DNA of 59,541 nucleotides from positions 1 to 59,541 of the forward strand of contig NZ_WIAD01000035.1 of NCBI RefSeq assembly GCF_009618275.1, in the 5' to 3' direction. Position 1 is the first letter of the stretch, and the number at the start of each line of letters is the position of its first letter. The stretch is from Roseimaritima sediminicola. GTDB lineage: Bacteria; Planctomycetota; Planctomycetia; Pirellulales; Pirellulaceae. Below are positions 16,207-25,120 of the stretch, piece after piece. Both the position numbers and the translations under genes were made by a program. The notes under the pieces were generated by a model, which saw only the letters and a program-made list of their open reading frames with translations, searched no databases and was not told the origin of the DNA.

Positions 16207-18969
16207 ATGAAACGCTTTGGCGTTCGACTGGCCGGTGCGACCGGTGTCGTCTTATTAGGTATCCTGGCCGCCAGTCAGGCGCAACGGAATCCTTCGTCAT
16301 CGACCGCGGATCTCGAACGAGAACTGCTCGACGACCAACCGGCAGCCCCAATCGCGGCGGTCGACGACCAACCCTGGTCCCCGGAAACCACGATCTTTCG
16401 CGGTAATGATGTCGGTGCGGCCGCGCTGCAGCCGCCCGCCGCCGACCCGGCCGCCGGGCCCTCGACAGGAAACATCCAGTTGGCCGGCCACCAACAGCCG
16501 CTGGCCGTGCCCGATAGCGAACCTGAAGTCACCGCAGCCGACCCGGCCGCGGCCGGTCCCGGTTTTGCCGCCGGCCCCTCGCTGGCCATGCCCGGCGGTA
16601 TGCCTGCCCAGGCGGCCGAGGTCGACCCCGCCGCCGAAGCGCCGGCGACGATGCAAACCCGTGGCTCGATCGATCCAGCCGCCGCCCCTTCGATGGCCCC
16701 GGCCAGCCTTTCCCTGCCCACGGCCGCCCCAGGCGCTGGCCCGAACGATGCAGGCGCTGGCCCGAACGCCCCTGGCGATGGCCCGAACGCCCCTGGCGAT
16801 GGCCCGAACGATGCTGCGTCGGCGGCGGCGCCGACGACCACCCCACCGAGCGCCGCCCAGGTCGACGCGATGGCAGAACTGGACTTCGCCAGCGAAGCTC
16901 CGCAAATCGGCACGTTGTCGACCCAGAACGTCCTGCGCGGCGGCGGCGGCGAGAGCGAAGACGCTGCGGCCCCGGCCGCCGAAGCCCCCACAGAAATGCC
17001 AGCCGCGGAAACGTTCCCCGCAGAATCCGCCGATGACGCAGCGGCCGCCGCGCCGGGCGAACTGGCAGCGATGGCCCAACAACACACCTTCCAGCCCGCC
17101 GAGATGGTATCGGTCCCGGCGACCGAGATGACGGCCGCCGCCGAACTGGCCGCCACGCCGCCGAGCCTGGATCCCGGCGCCGGCTCCGCACCGGCTCCCG
17201 CTTCGGCAGAACAAGCTGCTTCGGCAGAACAGGCCGCTTCGGCAGAACAGGCCGCTTCGCCACAGGCGGGGCCCGCGGCGATGCCGATGGCCCCCGCACA
17301 GCCCGAGATGACGGCGGCTGCACCCGCAGCCACGCCAGCGTTCCCCAATCCAGCCCCCGCCAATCCGGCACCTGCCGCGGCCGCCCCTTCGCTGGCCGCC
17401 CAGCCCGGCGCCGCGCCGGCGATGGCGATGCAAACAGAGTTTCCCGCCCGGGCAGAGTTCCCCGCACAGACGGAGTTCCCCGCGCAGGCGGAGGTTCCCA
17501 GTCCGGCCGCTGCGGCTCAGCCACTGGGTCGGGTCGCGTCGCGCGGCACCCGTTCGTTGCCGGCGATGCAGAACGTCATGGCCCAGCCCGGCGACCGGCG
17601 CTGGGAGGGAGCTCAGGCGCCCAGCGTTCTGATCCACAAACGAGCTCCGGAAGAGGTCCAGGTCGGCAAACCGGCGACCTTCGTGATCGACGTCCGCAAC
17701 GTCGGCACCACCGACGCGTACAACGTCCAGGTTCACGACCGCGTTCCCGATGGGATGCGGCTGGTCGACGCGATGCCGCAGCCCACCGGCACCGCCGATG
17801 CACTGGTCTGGTCGCTGGGCGGCCTGGAGCCCGGTGGCGAACGATCGATCACGCTGCAGTTGGTACCGGAAACCGAAGGCGAACTGGGCAGCGTGGCTCG
17901 CGTCACGTTCGAAGCCGCGGCATCGGTGCGTACGATCTCCACGCGGCCGGAATTGCGAATCCGCCAACGGGCACCCGAACGTGTTTTGATCGGCCAGCAG
18001 TTGGAACTGGAGATCAACATCGAGAACATCGGTACCGGCACGGCAACCGGCGTCGTCCTCCAGGAAGACGTTCCCGAGGGTCTCGAGCATCCCAAAGGAC
18101 GCCAGCTGGACAATCTGCTGGGTGACTTGGGTCCCGGCGAATCCCGCACGCAGATCCTGCGGTTGCGAGCGACCGCGGCAGGCACGGTCGAGAACGTGGT
18201 GCGATTGATCAGCGATGATCAGTTGACCGCCGAAGACGCTGTGGCCGTGGAAGTCGTCGCCCCGCGAGTGGCTTTGGAACTGCAGGGTCCCTCCAAGCGG
18301 TTCCTGGAACGGCCCGCCACCTACAACATTGCGGTGGCCAACGTCGGCACCGCCAACGCCACCAACGTGGAACTGGTCGCGTACCTGGATCGCGGATTCA
18401 GTTTTGTCAGCACCGAGAACGAAGGCCAATACGATCCCTCGCGACATGCCATCTACTGGAGCCTGGCCGAGCTTCCCACCGGCGCCAATGGCACGGTGCC
18501 GCTGACCCTGTTGCCGGTGGAAGAAGGCGAACAGGCCGTGCGGCTGGAAGTCACCGGAGACCTGGGCATTCGCGAAGAGAACGAGAAGATGGTTTTGATC
18601 GATACGCTGGCCGAGCTGTCCTTTGCCGTGGCCGACGATCAGGACCCGGTGGAGATCGGCAGCGAGACCACCTACGAGATCCGCGTCAACAACAGCGGTT
18701 CGCGAGGCGATACCAACGTCCAGCTGCAGATCAAGCTGCCGCCGGAATTGGAATTGGTCAGCGCGGACCGCAACGCCGGCACCGACGGCCGCGGCCTGGT
18801 CGCCTTTGAGCCCCTGCCGCGACTGGACGCGGCAGGCGAGGAAGTGTACCGGGTCCGCGTCCGCGGCAAAGCACCGGGCACGCACAAGATCCAAGCCATC
18901 CTGACCAGCGAGCAATCGGCCGTTCCGGTGACCAAGGAAGAAAGCACCACGGTGTACAGCGACCGCTAA
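16207..18969 (+). CDS. Large secreted DUF11/CARDB-repeat protein
   Basis: This 920-residue exported protein has a signal peptide (residues 1-27, VLLGILAASQAQ). Residues about 30-465 are low-complexity Ala/Pro/Met-rich sequence containing short coding tandem repeats. From about 473 to the end there are several beta-sandwich repeats of the DUF11/CARDB type (KPATFVIDVRNVGTTDAYNVQVHDRVPDGM, then QLELEINIENIGTGTATGVVLQEDVPEGL, and two more). Such repeats occur on planctomycete surface proteins, where they probably act in cell-envelope structure or adhesion. The ATG at 16207, preceded by AAAGGA, is chosen because the signal peptide begins there. No sorting signal or membrane anchor is visible at the C-terminus. 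Confidence 0.85.
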   Translation: MKRFGVRLAGATGVVLLGILAASQAQRNPSSSTADLERELLDDQPAAPIAAVDDQPWSPETTIFRGNDVGAAALQPPAADPAAGPSTGNIQLAGHQQPLAVPDSEPEVTAADPAAAGPGFAAGPSLAMPGGMPAQAAEVDPAAEAPATMQTRGSIDPAAAPSMAPASLSLPTAAPGAGPNDAGAGPNAPGDGPNAPGDGPNDAASAAAPTTTPPSAAQVDAMAELDFASEAPQIGTLSTQNVLRGGGGESEDAAAPAAEAPTEMPAAETFPAESADDAAAAAPGELAAMAQQHTFQPAEMVSVPATEMTAAAELAATPPSLDPGAGSAPAPASAEQAASAEQAASAEQAASPQAGPAAMPMAPAQPEMTAAAPAATPAFPNPAPANPAPAAAAPSLAAQPGAAPAMAMQTEFPARAEFPAQTEFPAQAEVPSPAAAAQPLGRVASRGTRSLPAMQNVMAQPGDRRWEGAQAPSVLIHKRAPEEVQVGKPATFVIDVRNVGTTDAYNVQVHDRVPDGMRLVDAMPQPTGTADALVWSLGGLEPGGERSITLQLVPETEGELGSVARVTFEAAASVRTISTRPELRIRQRAPERVLIGQQLELEINIENIGTGTATGVVLQEDVPEGLEHPKGRQLDNLLGDLGPGESRTQILRLRATAAGTVENVVRLISDDQLTAEDAVAVEVVAPRVALELQGPSKRFLERPATYNIAVANVGTANATNVELVAYLDRGFSFVSTENEGQYDPSRHAIYWSLAELPTGANGTVPLTLLPVEEGEQAVRLEVTGDLGIREENEKMVLIDTLAELSFAVADDQDPVEIGSETTYEIRVNNSGSRGDTNVQLQIKLPPELELVSADRNAGTDGRGLVAFEPLPRLDAAGEEVYRVRVRGKAPGTHKIQAILTSEQSAVPVTKEESTTVYSDR

Positions 18970-18971
18970 CC

Positions 18972-19083
18972 GTGGCCAAGGCTTCCAGCCTGTGAAACCA
19001 GTGGCATAGGCTTCCAGCCTGTGAAACCAGTGGCATAGGCTTCCCAGCCTGTGAAACCAGTGGCATAGGCTTCCAGCCTGTGA
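18972..19083 (+). repeat. Array of four GTGG-foot REP-like hairpins
   Basis: Four units separated by AAACCA, in sense orientation after the plus-strand DUF11 gene. The first copy is degenerate (CCAAGGC instead of CATAGGC) and the third carries an extra C in the loop. Confidence 0.9.
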
Positions 19084-19178
19084 AACACCTCGTACTCAGC
19101 GAAGCGGTACTCGTACTCGCGGACCGTAGCAAATCGAGAACCCGCTCACGGCGAGCAGGAGTACCGGGCTGCGCCCTG

Positions 19179-19276
<98 letters not shown>

Positions 19277-19305
19277 TTGGTTGGCGGACGGTGTACAATA
19301 CGGAC

Positions 19306-22300
19306 ATGCGTCCTCCAACCCACCTTCCCCTGCTGGGGTTCCTGCCGTTTTTGTTGCTGCCCTCCCTGGCCTGCGCCGACGACGTCGATTTCAACCGTGA
19401 TGTGCGGCCCATCCTGGCCGCCCACTGCTACAAGTGCCACGGTCCCGACGAACAGACGCGCGAAGCCGGCCTGCGGTTGGACGAGATCGAAGCCGCCACG
19501 GCCGACCTGGGCGGTTACGCGGCCATCGTGCCAGGCGATTCCGAAGCCAGCGAAGTCGTGCTGCGTGTCGCCGCCGAAGATCCGGACATGCGGATGCCGC
19601 CGGGGACGGACGATGGCTTGACGCCGGCCGAGATCGATACGCTGCGGCGGTGGATCGACGGCGGTGCGGCTTATGCAAAGCACTGGGCGTTCGTTCCGCC
19701 CCAACGGCCTGACGTGCCCGCCGCGATCGAGCCCTTCACCGCGGCGGCCGAGCATCCGATCGACCGTTTTGTTCAGGCGCGGCTTGCCCAGCAGACCTCG
19801 TTGCAACCCAGCCCGCCGGCCGACCGCTACACTCTGGTCCGCCGCCTGTACTTGGATCTGACCGGTTTGCCACCGTCACCCGCCGAGGCCGACCGGTTCG
19901 CCGATGATACGCGTCCCGACGCCGTGCCGCGGCTGGTGGATCGCTTGCTGGCTTCGCCCGCCTTCGCCGAACACACGGCGCGTACCTGGCTGGACCTGGC
20001 CCGTTATGCCGACACCAATGGGTACGAGAAAGATCGCCCCCGCACGATCTGGCCGTACCGCGACTGGGTGCTGCGAGCGCTTTCGGCGGACATGCCGTTC
20101 GACCGGTTTTCGATCGAACAATTGGCCGGTGACATGTTGCCCGGCGCGACCGATGCCCAACGCATCGCCACCGGCTTTCATCGCAATACGATGCTGAACG
20201 AGGAAGGCGGCATCGACCCCCAGGAATATCGCTACCACGCCGTAGTCGATCGCGTGGCCACAACCGGAACGGTGTGGATGGGGTTGACCGTCGGCTGCGC
20301 CCAGTGTCACACCCACAAGTACGACCCGATCACCCACACCGACTACTTTGCGTTGTTGGCGTTGTTGAACAATGCCGACGAACCAGACATCGTGATCGAG
20401 GACCCGGACGTTCGCCGGCGTCAACAACAGATCGATGCGGAGGTCGAAGCTCGCGAGCGTGAGCTGGTCGGTCAATGGCTGCCGGCCCAGGACCAGTTGC
20501 CCGCGCCGCGAGCCGAATTCGTCGGGCCGCTGCAGTACCGTCCGGCGGTCGCTCAGGCCTTTCGCCGCTGGCTGGAACAGCAGCAGAAGCAGGCTGTCGA
20601 TTGGCGGCCGCTGACGCCCGTCGATTTGGAATCCACCTCGCCACGGCTGCGAGTCCTGGACGACGCCTCGGTCTTGGCCAGCGGCGACGTGACGAAGCGC
20701 GACGAGTACCGGCTGCGGTTTGCTCTGAACGGACCCATCAGTGCGTTGCGGCTGGAGGTGTTGCCGCACGAGAGCCTTCCGGCGGGAGGTCCCGGGATGG
20801 CATTCTATGAAGGACGCCGCGGCGATTTCTTCCTCAGCGAGCTGCGGGTTCGGATCGATGGGCAGGACGTGGCGTTACACGAAGCGACGCATGACTACGG
20901 CAAGATCAGCGTCGGCTCGGGCGATCCGGCGGCCGCCAACGTGTTGGACGGCGACGGATCCACCGGATGGTCCACGTCCGGACGCGAAGGCCAGGCCAGC
21001 CAGTTGGTCGTCAATTTCGAGCAACCGATCGACCCGGGGACCGAATCCGCAGCGGGCGAGTTCGAGATCGAACTGTTGTTCGAACGCCATTTCGCCGCCG
21101 CCCTGGGACGCTTTCGCTTTTCCGCCACCGCCGCCGAGACGCCGGTCCGTGCGTCCTCGCTGCCGGTCGACCTGGTACGGCAATTGGCGGAATCCAACCC
21201 GGCCTATCCCCAGTACGAACGGCTGCAGCGACACTTCCTGCGTTCGTCGCGGTCGTTGGCCCGGCATTACGCTCCGGTCGCAGCCCTAGCGGCGACGCGT
21301 CCCGAGCCGGTGCGGACGTTGGGGTTCCGTGAACGCCCCGCCGACCACCCTCGTCCAACGCACCGGCATCACAGGGGCGAATACCTGCAACCGCGCGAGC
21401 CGGTCTCGGGCAACATCCCGGCGCTGTTCACATCCACTGCGTCCGACGCTCCGCAGAACCGTCTGCAGCTGGCGCAGTGGTTGGTCAGCGAGGAGAACCC
21501 GTTGGTGGCCCGCGTGATGGTGAACCGCGTTTGGCGAAACCTGTTCGGTTACGGACTGGTCCGCACCGATGGAGACTTTGGCACGCAGAGCGAACCGCCG
21601 TCGCATCCACAGTTGCTGGACTATTTGGCCACCGAATGGGTTCGGCACGACTGGTCGCTCAAATGGCTATACCGCCAGATCGTGTTGAGCGCGACCTACC
21701 GCCAAGGGTCGGATCGACGCAGTGGGGAAGACCCCGAAAACCGCTATCTGGCCCGAGGACCACGGGTGCGATTGTCGGCCGAGGCGATCCGCGACCAATT
21801 CCTGGCCGCCAGCGGTCGCTTGAGCCGGTCGGTTGGCGGCCCCAGCGTGTACCCGCCGCAGCCGGCGTCGGTAACGGCGCTAGCCTACGGAAATGCATCC
21901 TGGAAAGCGTCGACCGGCGGCGACCGTTATCGCCGCAGCTTGTACACCTTTACCAAACGCACCGCACCGTTTGCCGCCGCTGCGGTTTTCGATGCCCCGT
22001 CGCGAGAAACCTGTATCGCTCGGCGGCAGCGCAGCAACACACCGCTGCAGGCCCTGACCCTGTTGAACGACGAAATGTTTTTAGAGCTGGCGCGTCATCT
22101 GGCCGACCGGCACACTGCCTCCTCGCAGCCGCTCGACCGAATCGTGACGCAGCTGTTTCGCGCGGTTCTGGTTCGTCCGCCCACCGCGGACGAACACGCC
22201 GCGATGCTGGATTTCTGCCATCAGCAAACCGCTCACCAAGTGCCTCGGGAGCAGGTTTTATTCCTGCTGTGCCGGGCGTTGATGAATACCGACGAAGCCA

Positions 22301-22314
22301 TCACCAAACCTTGA
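19306..22314 (+). CDS. Planctomycete cytochrome c protein (PSCyt1-DUF1549-DUF1553)
   Basis: This 1002-residue exported protein belongs to a family greatly expanded in planctomycetes; its biochemical role is not established. A signal peptide covers residues 1-24. The PSCyt1 cytochrome domain has a heme motif CYKCH (Cys41, Cys44, His45) and MRMPPG as probable axial-ligand region. DUF1549 follows (about 150-360; VRRLYLDLTGLPPSPAEADRF, CAQCHTHKYDPI). A lectin-like middle region comes next, then DUF1553 in the last 300 residues (LAQWLVSEENPLVARVMVNRVWRNLFGYGLVRT, SIQ-type QRSNTPLQALTLLND). The ATG at 19306 starts the signal peptide. The stop overlaps the DUF1501 start (TGATG), the usual arrangement for this pair. 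Confidence 0.93.
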   Translation: MRPPTHLPLLGFLPFLLLPSLACADDVDFNRDVRPILAAHCYKCHGPDEQTREAGLRLDEIEAATADLGGYAAIVPGDSEASEVVLRVAAEDPDMRMPPGTDDGLTPAEIDTLRRWIDGGAAYAKHWAFVPPQRPDVPAAIEPFTAAAEHPIDRFVQARLAQQTSLQPSPPADRYTLVRRLYLDLTGLPPSPAEADRFADDTRPDAVPRLVDRLLASPAFAEHTARTWLDLARYADTNGYEKDRPRTIWPYRDWVLRALSADMPFDRFSIEQLAGDMLPGATDAQRIATGFHRNTMLNEEGGIDPQEYRYHAVVDRVATTGTVWMGLTVGCAQCHTHKYDPITHTDYFALLALLNNADEPDIVIEDPDVRRRQQQIDAEVEARERELVGQWLPAQDQLPAPRAEFVGPLQYRPAVAQAFRRWLEQQQKQAVDWRPLTPVDLESTSPRLRVLDDASVLASGDVTKRDEYRLRFALNGPISALRLEVLPHESLPAGGPGMAFYEGRRGDFFLSELRVRIDGQDVALHEATHDYGKISVGSGDPAAANVLDGDGSTGWSTSGREGQASQLVVNFEQPIDPGTESAAGEFEIELLFERHFAAALGRFRFSATAAETPVRASSLPVDLVRQLAESNPAYPQYERLQRHFLRSSRSLARHYAPVAALAATRPEPVRTLGFRERPADHPRPTHRHHRGEYLQPREPVSGNIPALFTSTASDAPQNRLQLAQWLVSEENPLVARVMVNRVWRNLFGYGLVRTDGDFGTQSEPPSHPQLLDYLATEWVRHDWSLKWLYRQIVLSATYRQGSDRRSGEDPENRYLARGPRVRLSAEAIRDQFLAASGRLSRSVGGPSVYPPQPASVTALAYGNASWKASTGGDRYRRSLYTFTKRTAPFAAAAVFDAPSRETCIARRQRSNTPLQALTLLNDEMFLELARHLADRHTASSQPLDRIVTQLFRAVLVRPPTADEHAAMLDFCHQQTAHQVPREQVLFLLCRALMNTDEAITKP

Positions 22315-23771
22315 TGACCATGCATCCGTTACACAGCATCACTCGACGTCAATTGTTTCGCACCTGCGGCGTGGGCTTGGGAAAAGCCGCCTTGGCTTCG
22401 CTGTTGGTCGGCGGCGGCTCGCGATTGACCGCGGGGCAGGGGAGCGTGGGGCAGGGGACCGGGGGCAGTCTGCATCACGCGGGTGGGCGGCATCACGCAC
22501 CTCGGGCCAAGCGGGTGATTTATCTGTTCATGGCCGGTGCGCCGAGCCAGCTGGATCTGTTCGATTACAAACCCAAGTTGGCGGAGTTGGCCGGTCAACC
22601 GCTGCCGCCGTCGGTGATCGACGGCCAGCGTTATGCCTTCATTCAACCCGACGCCGCCGTACTGGAACCGCAGTTCCCGTTTGCTCGTCACGGCCAAAGC
22701 GGAGCCCAGCTTTCGGATCGGTTGCCGCATTTGGCCAAAGTCGTCGACCGCCTGGCGATTGTTCGCAGCGTGCACACCGATCAATTCAACCATGCTCCAG
22801 CACAATTGTTTTTGAATACCGGCAGCGGGATTCCGGGGCGTCCGGCGATGGGCTCCTGGTTGAGCTACGGCATCGGCAACGAGGCGGACGATCTGCCCAC
22901 CTTCGTGGTGCTCAAGAGCGGCGGCAGTTTGAGTGGTGGGGCGGCGATGTGGAACAGCGGCTTTTTGCCCTCGCAGCATCAGGGCGTCCCGTTTCGCAGT
23001 TCGGGCGATGCCATTCTGAATGTTTCCCCTCCGCCGAGCATCGACGCGAGAATGCAGCGAGACAGCTTGGACCTGATCGCAGAGCTGAACCAACAGCGGA
23101 TGTCCGTGACGGGCGACCCGGAAATCGACGCCCGCATCCGTGCCTATGAGATGGCGTACCGCATGCAAAGCCGTGCACCGGAGCTGATGGATTTTTCACA
23201 GGAAACCGCCGGCACGCTCGAAATGTATGGGGCCGCCCCTGGCGATCCCGCGCACGGATTCGCCAACAATTGTTTGTTGGCCCGGCGGTTGGCCGAACGC
23301 GGCGTGCGTTTCATCCAGGTGTACCACGCCGGCTGGGACCATCATTCCAACGTCGCAGGCGGCGTCAAAGCCCAGTGCAAAAAAACCGACCAAGCCTCGG
23401 CCGCGTTGATCAAAGACCTGGCCAGCCGCGGCTTGCTGGACGACACGCTGGTCGTCTGGGGCGGCGAATTCGGCCGCACGCCGATGGTCGAATCCAGTGC
23501 CGCCCTGGGCCGTTCGGAAGGTCGCGATCACCATCCGCAAGCGTTCACGATGTGGTTTGCCGGCGGCGGGATTCGAGGCGGGCAAACGCTGGGCGCGACC
23601 GACGAACTGGGGTTTCACTGCGTGGAAACCCCGGTGCACGTGCACGACGTCCAAGCGACGATCCTGCATCAATTGGGGATCGATCACCAGCGGCTGACCT
23701 TCACCTACGCCGGGCGACCCTTCCGGTTAACCGACGTGCACGGCAAAGTGGTCCAGGCGCTGCTGGCCTGA
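22314..23771 (+). CDS. DUF1501 (sulfatase-like fold) exported protein
   Basis: This 485-residue protein is the standard partner of DUF1549/DUF1553 cytochromes. The N-terminus has a twin-arginine export signal (TRRQLFRTCGVGLGKAALASLLVGGG). The mature part shows the DUF1501 landmarks: RVIYLFMAGAPSQLDLFDYKPKL, a FNHAP motif, NNCLLARRLAERGVRFIQVYH-type segment, and VVWGGEFGRTPM with DHHPQAFTMWFAGGGI near the C-terminus. These resemble alkaline-phosphatase/sulfatase metal-site motifs, but activity is unknown. The first ATG (22314) overlaps the upstream stop; a second ATG at 22320 is equally possible. Translational coupling with the cytochrome protein suggests a periplasmic complex or shared pathway. 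Confidence 0.9.
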   Translation: MTMHPLHSITRRQLFRTCGVGLGKAALASLLVGGGSRLTAGQGSVGQGTGGSLHHAGGRHHAPRAKRVIYLFMAGAPSQLDLFDYKPKLAELAGQPLPPSVIDGQRYAFIQPDAAVLEPQFPFARHGQSGAQLSDRLPHLAKVVDRLAIVRSVHTDQFNHAPAQLFLNTGSGIPGRPAMGSWLSYGIGNEADDLPTFVVLKSGGSLSGGAAMWNSGFLPSQHQGVPFRSSGDAILNVSPPPSIDARMQRDSLDLIAELNQQRMSVTGDPEIDARIRAYEMAYRMQSRAPELMDFSQETAGTLEMYGAAPGDPAHGFANNCLLARRLAERGVRFIQVYHAGWDHHSNVAGGVKAQCKKTDQASAALIKDLASRGLLDDTLVVWGGEFGRTPMVESSAALGRSEGRDHHPQAFTMWFAGGGIRGGQTLGATDELGFHCVETPVHVHDVQATILHQLGIDHQRLTFTYAGRPFRLTDVHGKVVQALLA

Positions 23772-23777
23772 GGCTCG

Positions 23778-23800
23778 TGGCACAGGCTTCCCGCCTGTGA
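23778..23800 (+). repeat. Single GTGG-foot REP-like hairpin
   Basis: Foot GTGG, stem CACAGGC, loop TTCCC and stem GCCTGTG. The stem is fully paired here, with compensating changes relative to the arrays. It is in sense orientation after the DUF1501 gene. Confidence 0.85.
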
Positions 23801-23803
23801 TCG

Positions 23804-23861
23804 TAGCACGGCTGTCCCAGCCGTGAACAACCCAACCCTCGGCTGGGACAGCCGAGCTACT
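23804..23861. repeat. Inverted pair of GTAG-foot REP-like hairpins
   Basis: The left unit on the plus strand has foot GTAG, stem CACGGCT, loop GTCCC and stem AGCCGTG (23804-23826). The right unit is on the minus strand with foot GTAG, stem CTCGGCT, loop GTCCC and stem AGCCGAG (23839-23861). The spacing is 12 bp. The pair lies between the convergent DUF1501 and HtrA genes, as in a bacterial interspersed mosaic element. Confidence 0.88.
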
Positions 23862-23863
23862 TT

Positions 23864-25120
23864 CTACTCGGCCAGTTCCAATTGAACCTGGACGGTCACT
23901 TCCTGTCCGTCGCGCCACACGGTTACGTCGACCGTTTCGCCGACGCGATAGTTTTCCAAGGTTAATAACAGGTCCTTGTTGTCCCGCACCGGATGGCCTT
24001 CGATGGCGATGATGATGTCGCCCAGCACGATCTGTCCGAAGCGTGTGCGCCGCGTCGGCCGGAGGCTGGAGGCGGCCGTTTGGCTGTCCTCGCGAATGTC
24101 CAGGATCAACACGCCGGGCAAATCCAGCTGGGCGATCATGCGGTCCGACGCCAGCGTGGCCGCCAGCCCGGCACGGATGATCTTGCCGTGTTCGATCAAT
24201 TCCGGAACGACCCATTTGACGGCGTCTACGGGGATCGCGAACCCGATTCCCGCATAGGTTCCCGAGGGGCTGTAGATCGCCGTGTTGACGCCGATCAACC
24301 GGCCGGAGCTGTCCAGCAGCGGGCCGCCACTGTTTCCCGGATTGATCGCGGCATCGGTCTGAATGACATCCTTGATCGGCAACCCGGTGGTGGATTCGAT
24401 TTCGCGGCCCAAGGCGCTGACGATGCCCGTGGTCAGCGTATGGTCCAGACCGAACGGATTGCCGATCGCCAGAGCTTTGAGCCCCACCTCCAGATCGCTG
24501 GAGGTTCCCAGGGGCAAGGGCCGGAGACGTTCCGGGTCGATATCGATCTTCAGCACGGCCAGGTCCTTTTCCGGCGCGGCGCCGACCAGCCGCGCGGCCG
24601 AATCGTCTTGGTCACCAAAGGAAACGTACGCGATGTCCGCGTCCTTGATCACGTGGTAATTCGTCACGATATGCCCTTCCTTGTCCCATACGAATCCGGT
24701 TCCGCTGCCCCGCGGGATCTTTTGCAGGTTCAGTGAAAAGAAATCGCGAGCAACGCGGTGCGTCGTGATATGCACGACCGACGGCGCGGACGCTTTGAAG
24801 AGGGCGATCGTGGCGACTTCCTCTTCGGCGATCTCGCGCCGCGATTGCTGGATCTGTTGAGGGTCGCCGAGTCGGTCGAGCGTCGGTGATTCGACCGGGG
24901 CCGCCGATCGGGAACCGGCCGAGGATGGGTTTGCAGAGGTCGTTCCGGCTGGTTGCAGGGGGCGCCGGACCGTTTGCCCGTTCGCCAGCGGGTCTTCGGT
25001 GGGTTGCCCGCCATGCGGCCGGGCGCCTCGCTGCCACAGCAGCCCTGCGCCCAGTACGATCACGGCCAGGATCAGCAGCGTGTTGGCGATCAACAGTCTC
25101 CGCGTGGCGGCAGCGTTCAT
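23864..25120 (-). CDS. HtrA/DegP-like serine protease, membrane-anchored, one PDZ domain
   Basis: This 418-residue protease has an N-terminal transmembrane anchor (residues 8-29), a disordered linker, a trypsin-like domain (100-300) and one C-terminal PDZ domain. The catalytic triad is intact: His156 in TNYHVIKD, Asp186 in KDLAVLKID and Ser264 in GNSGGP. HtrA enzymes degrade or refold misfolded envelope proteins. The PDZ domain includes QIVLGDIIIAIEGHPVRDNKDLL. The ATG at 25120 overlaps the stop of the upstream sensor kinase (ATGA), so the two are translationally coupled. The frame runs further upstream to 25270, but that part is inside the kinase gene. Confidence 0.93.
   Translation of the reverse strand: MNAAATRRLLIANTLLILAVIVLGAGLLWQRGARPHGGQPTEDPLANGQTVRRPLQPAGTTSANPSSAGSRSAAPVESPTLDRLGDPQQIQQSRREIAEEEVATIALFKASAPSVVHITTHRVARDFFSLNLQKIPRGSGTGFVWDKEGHIVTNYHVIKDADIAYVSFGDQDDSAARLVGAAPEKDLAVLKIDIDPERLRPLPLGTSSDLEVGLKALAIGNPFGLDHTLTTGIVSALGREIESTTGLPIKDVIQTDAAINPGNSGGPLLDSSGRLIGVNTAIYSPSGTYAGIGFAIPVDAVKWVVPELIEHGKIIRAGLAATLASDRMIAQLDLPGVLILDIREDSQTAASSLRPTRRTRFGQIVLGDIIIAIEGHPVRDNKDLLLTLENYRVGETVDVTVWRDGQEVTVQVQLELAE

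Noticed and set aside
16297..18915. Long minus-strand open frame opposite the DUF11 gene
   Set aside because: Shadow of a low-complexity coding region; Arg/Gly-rich nonsense.
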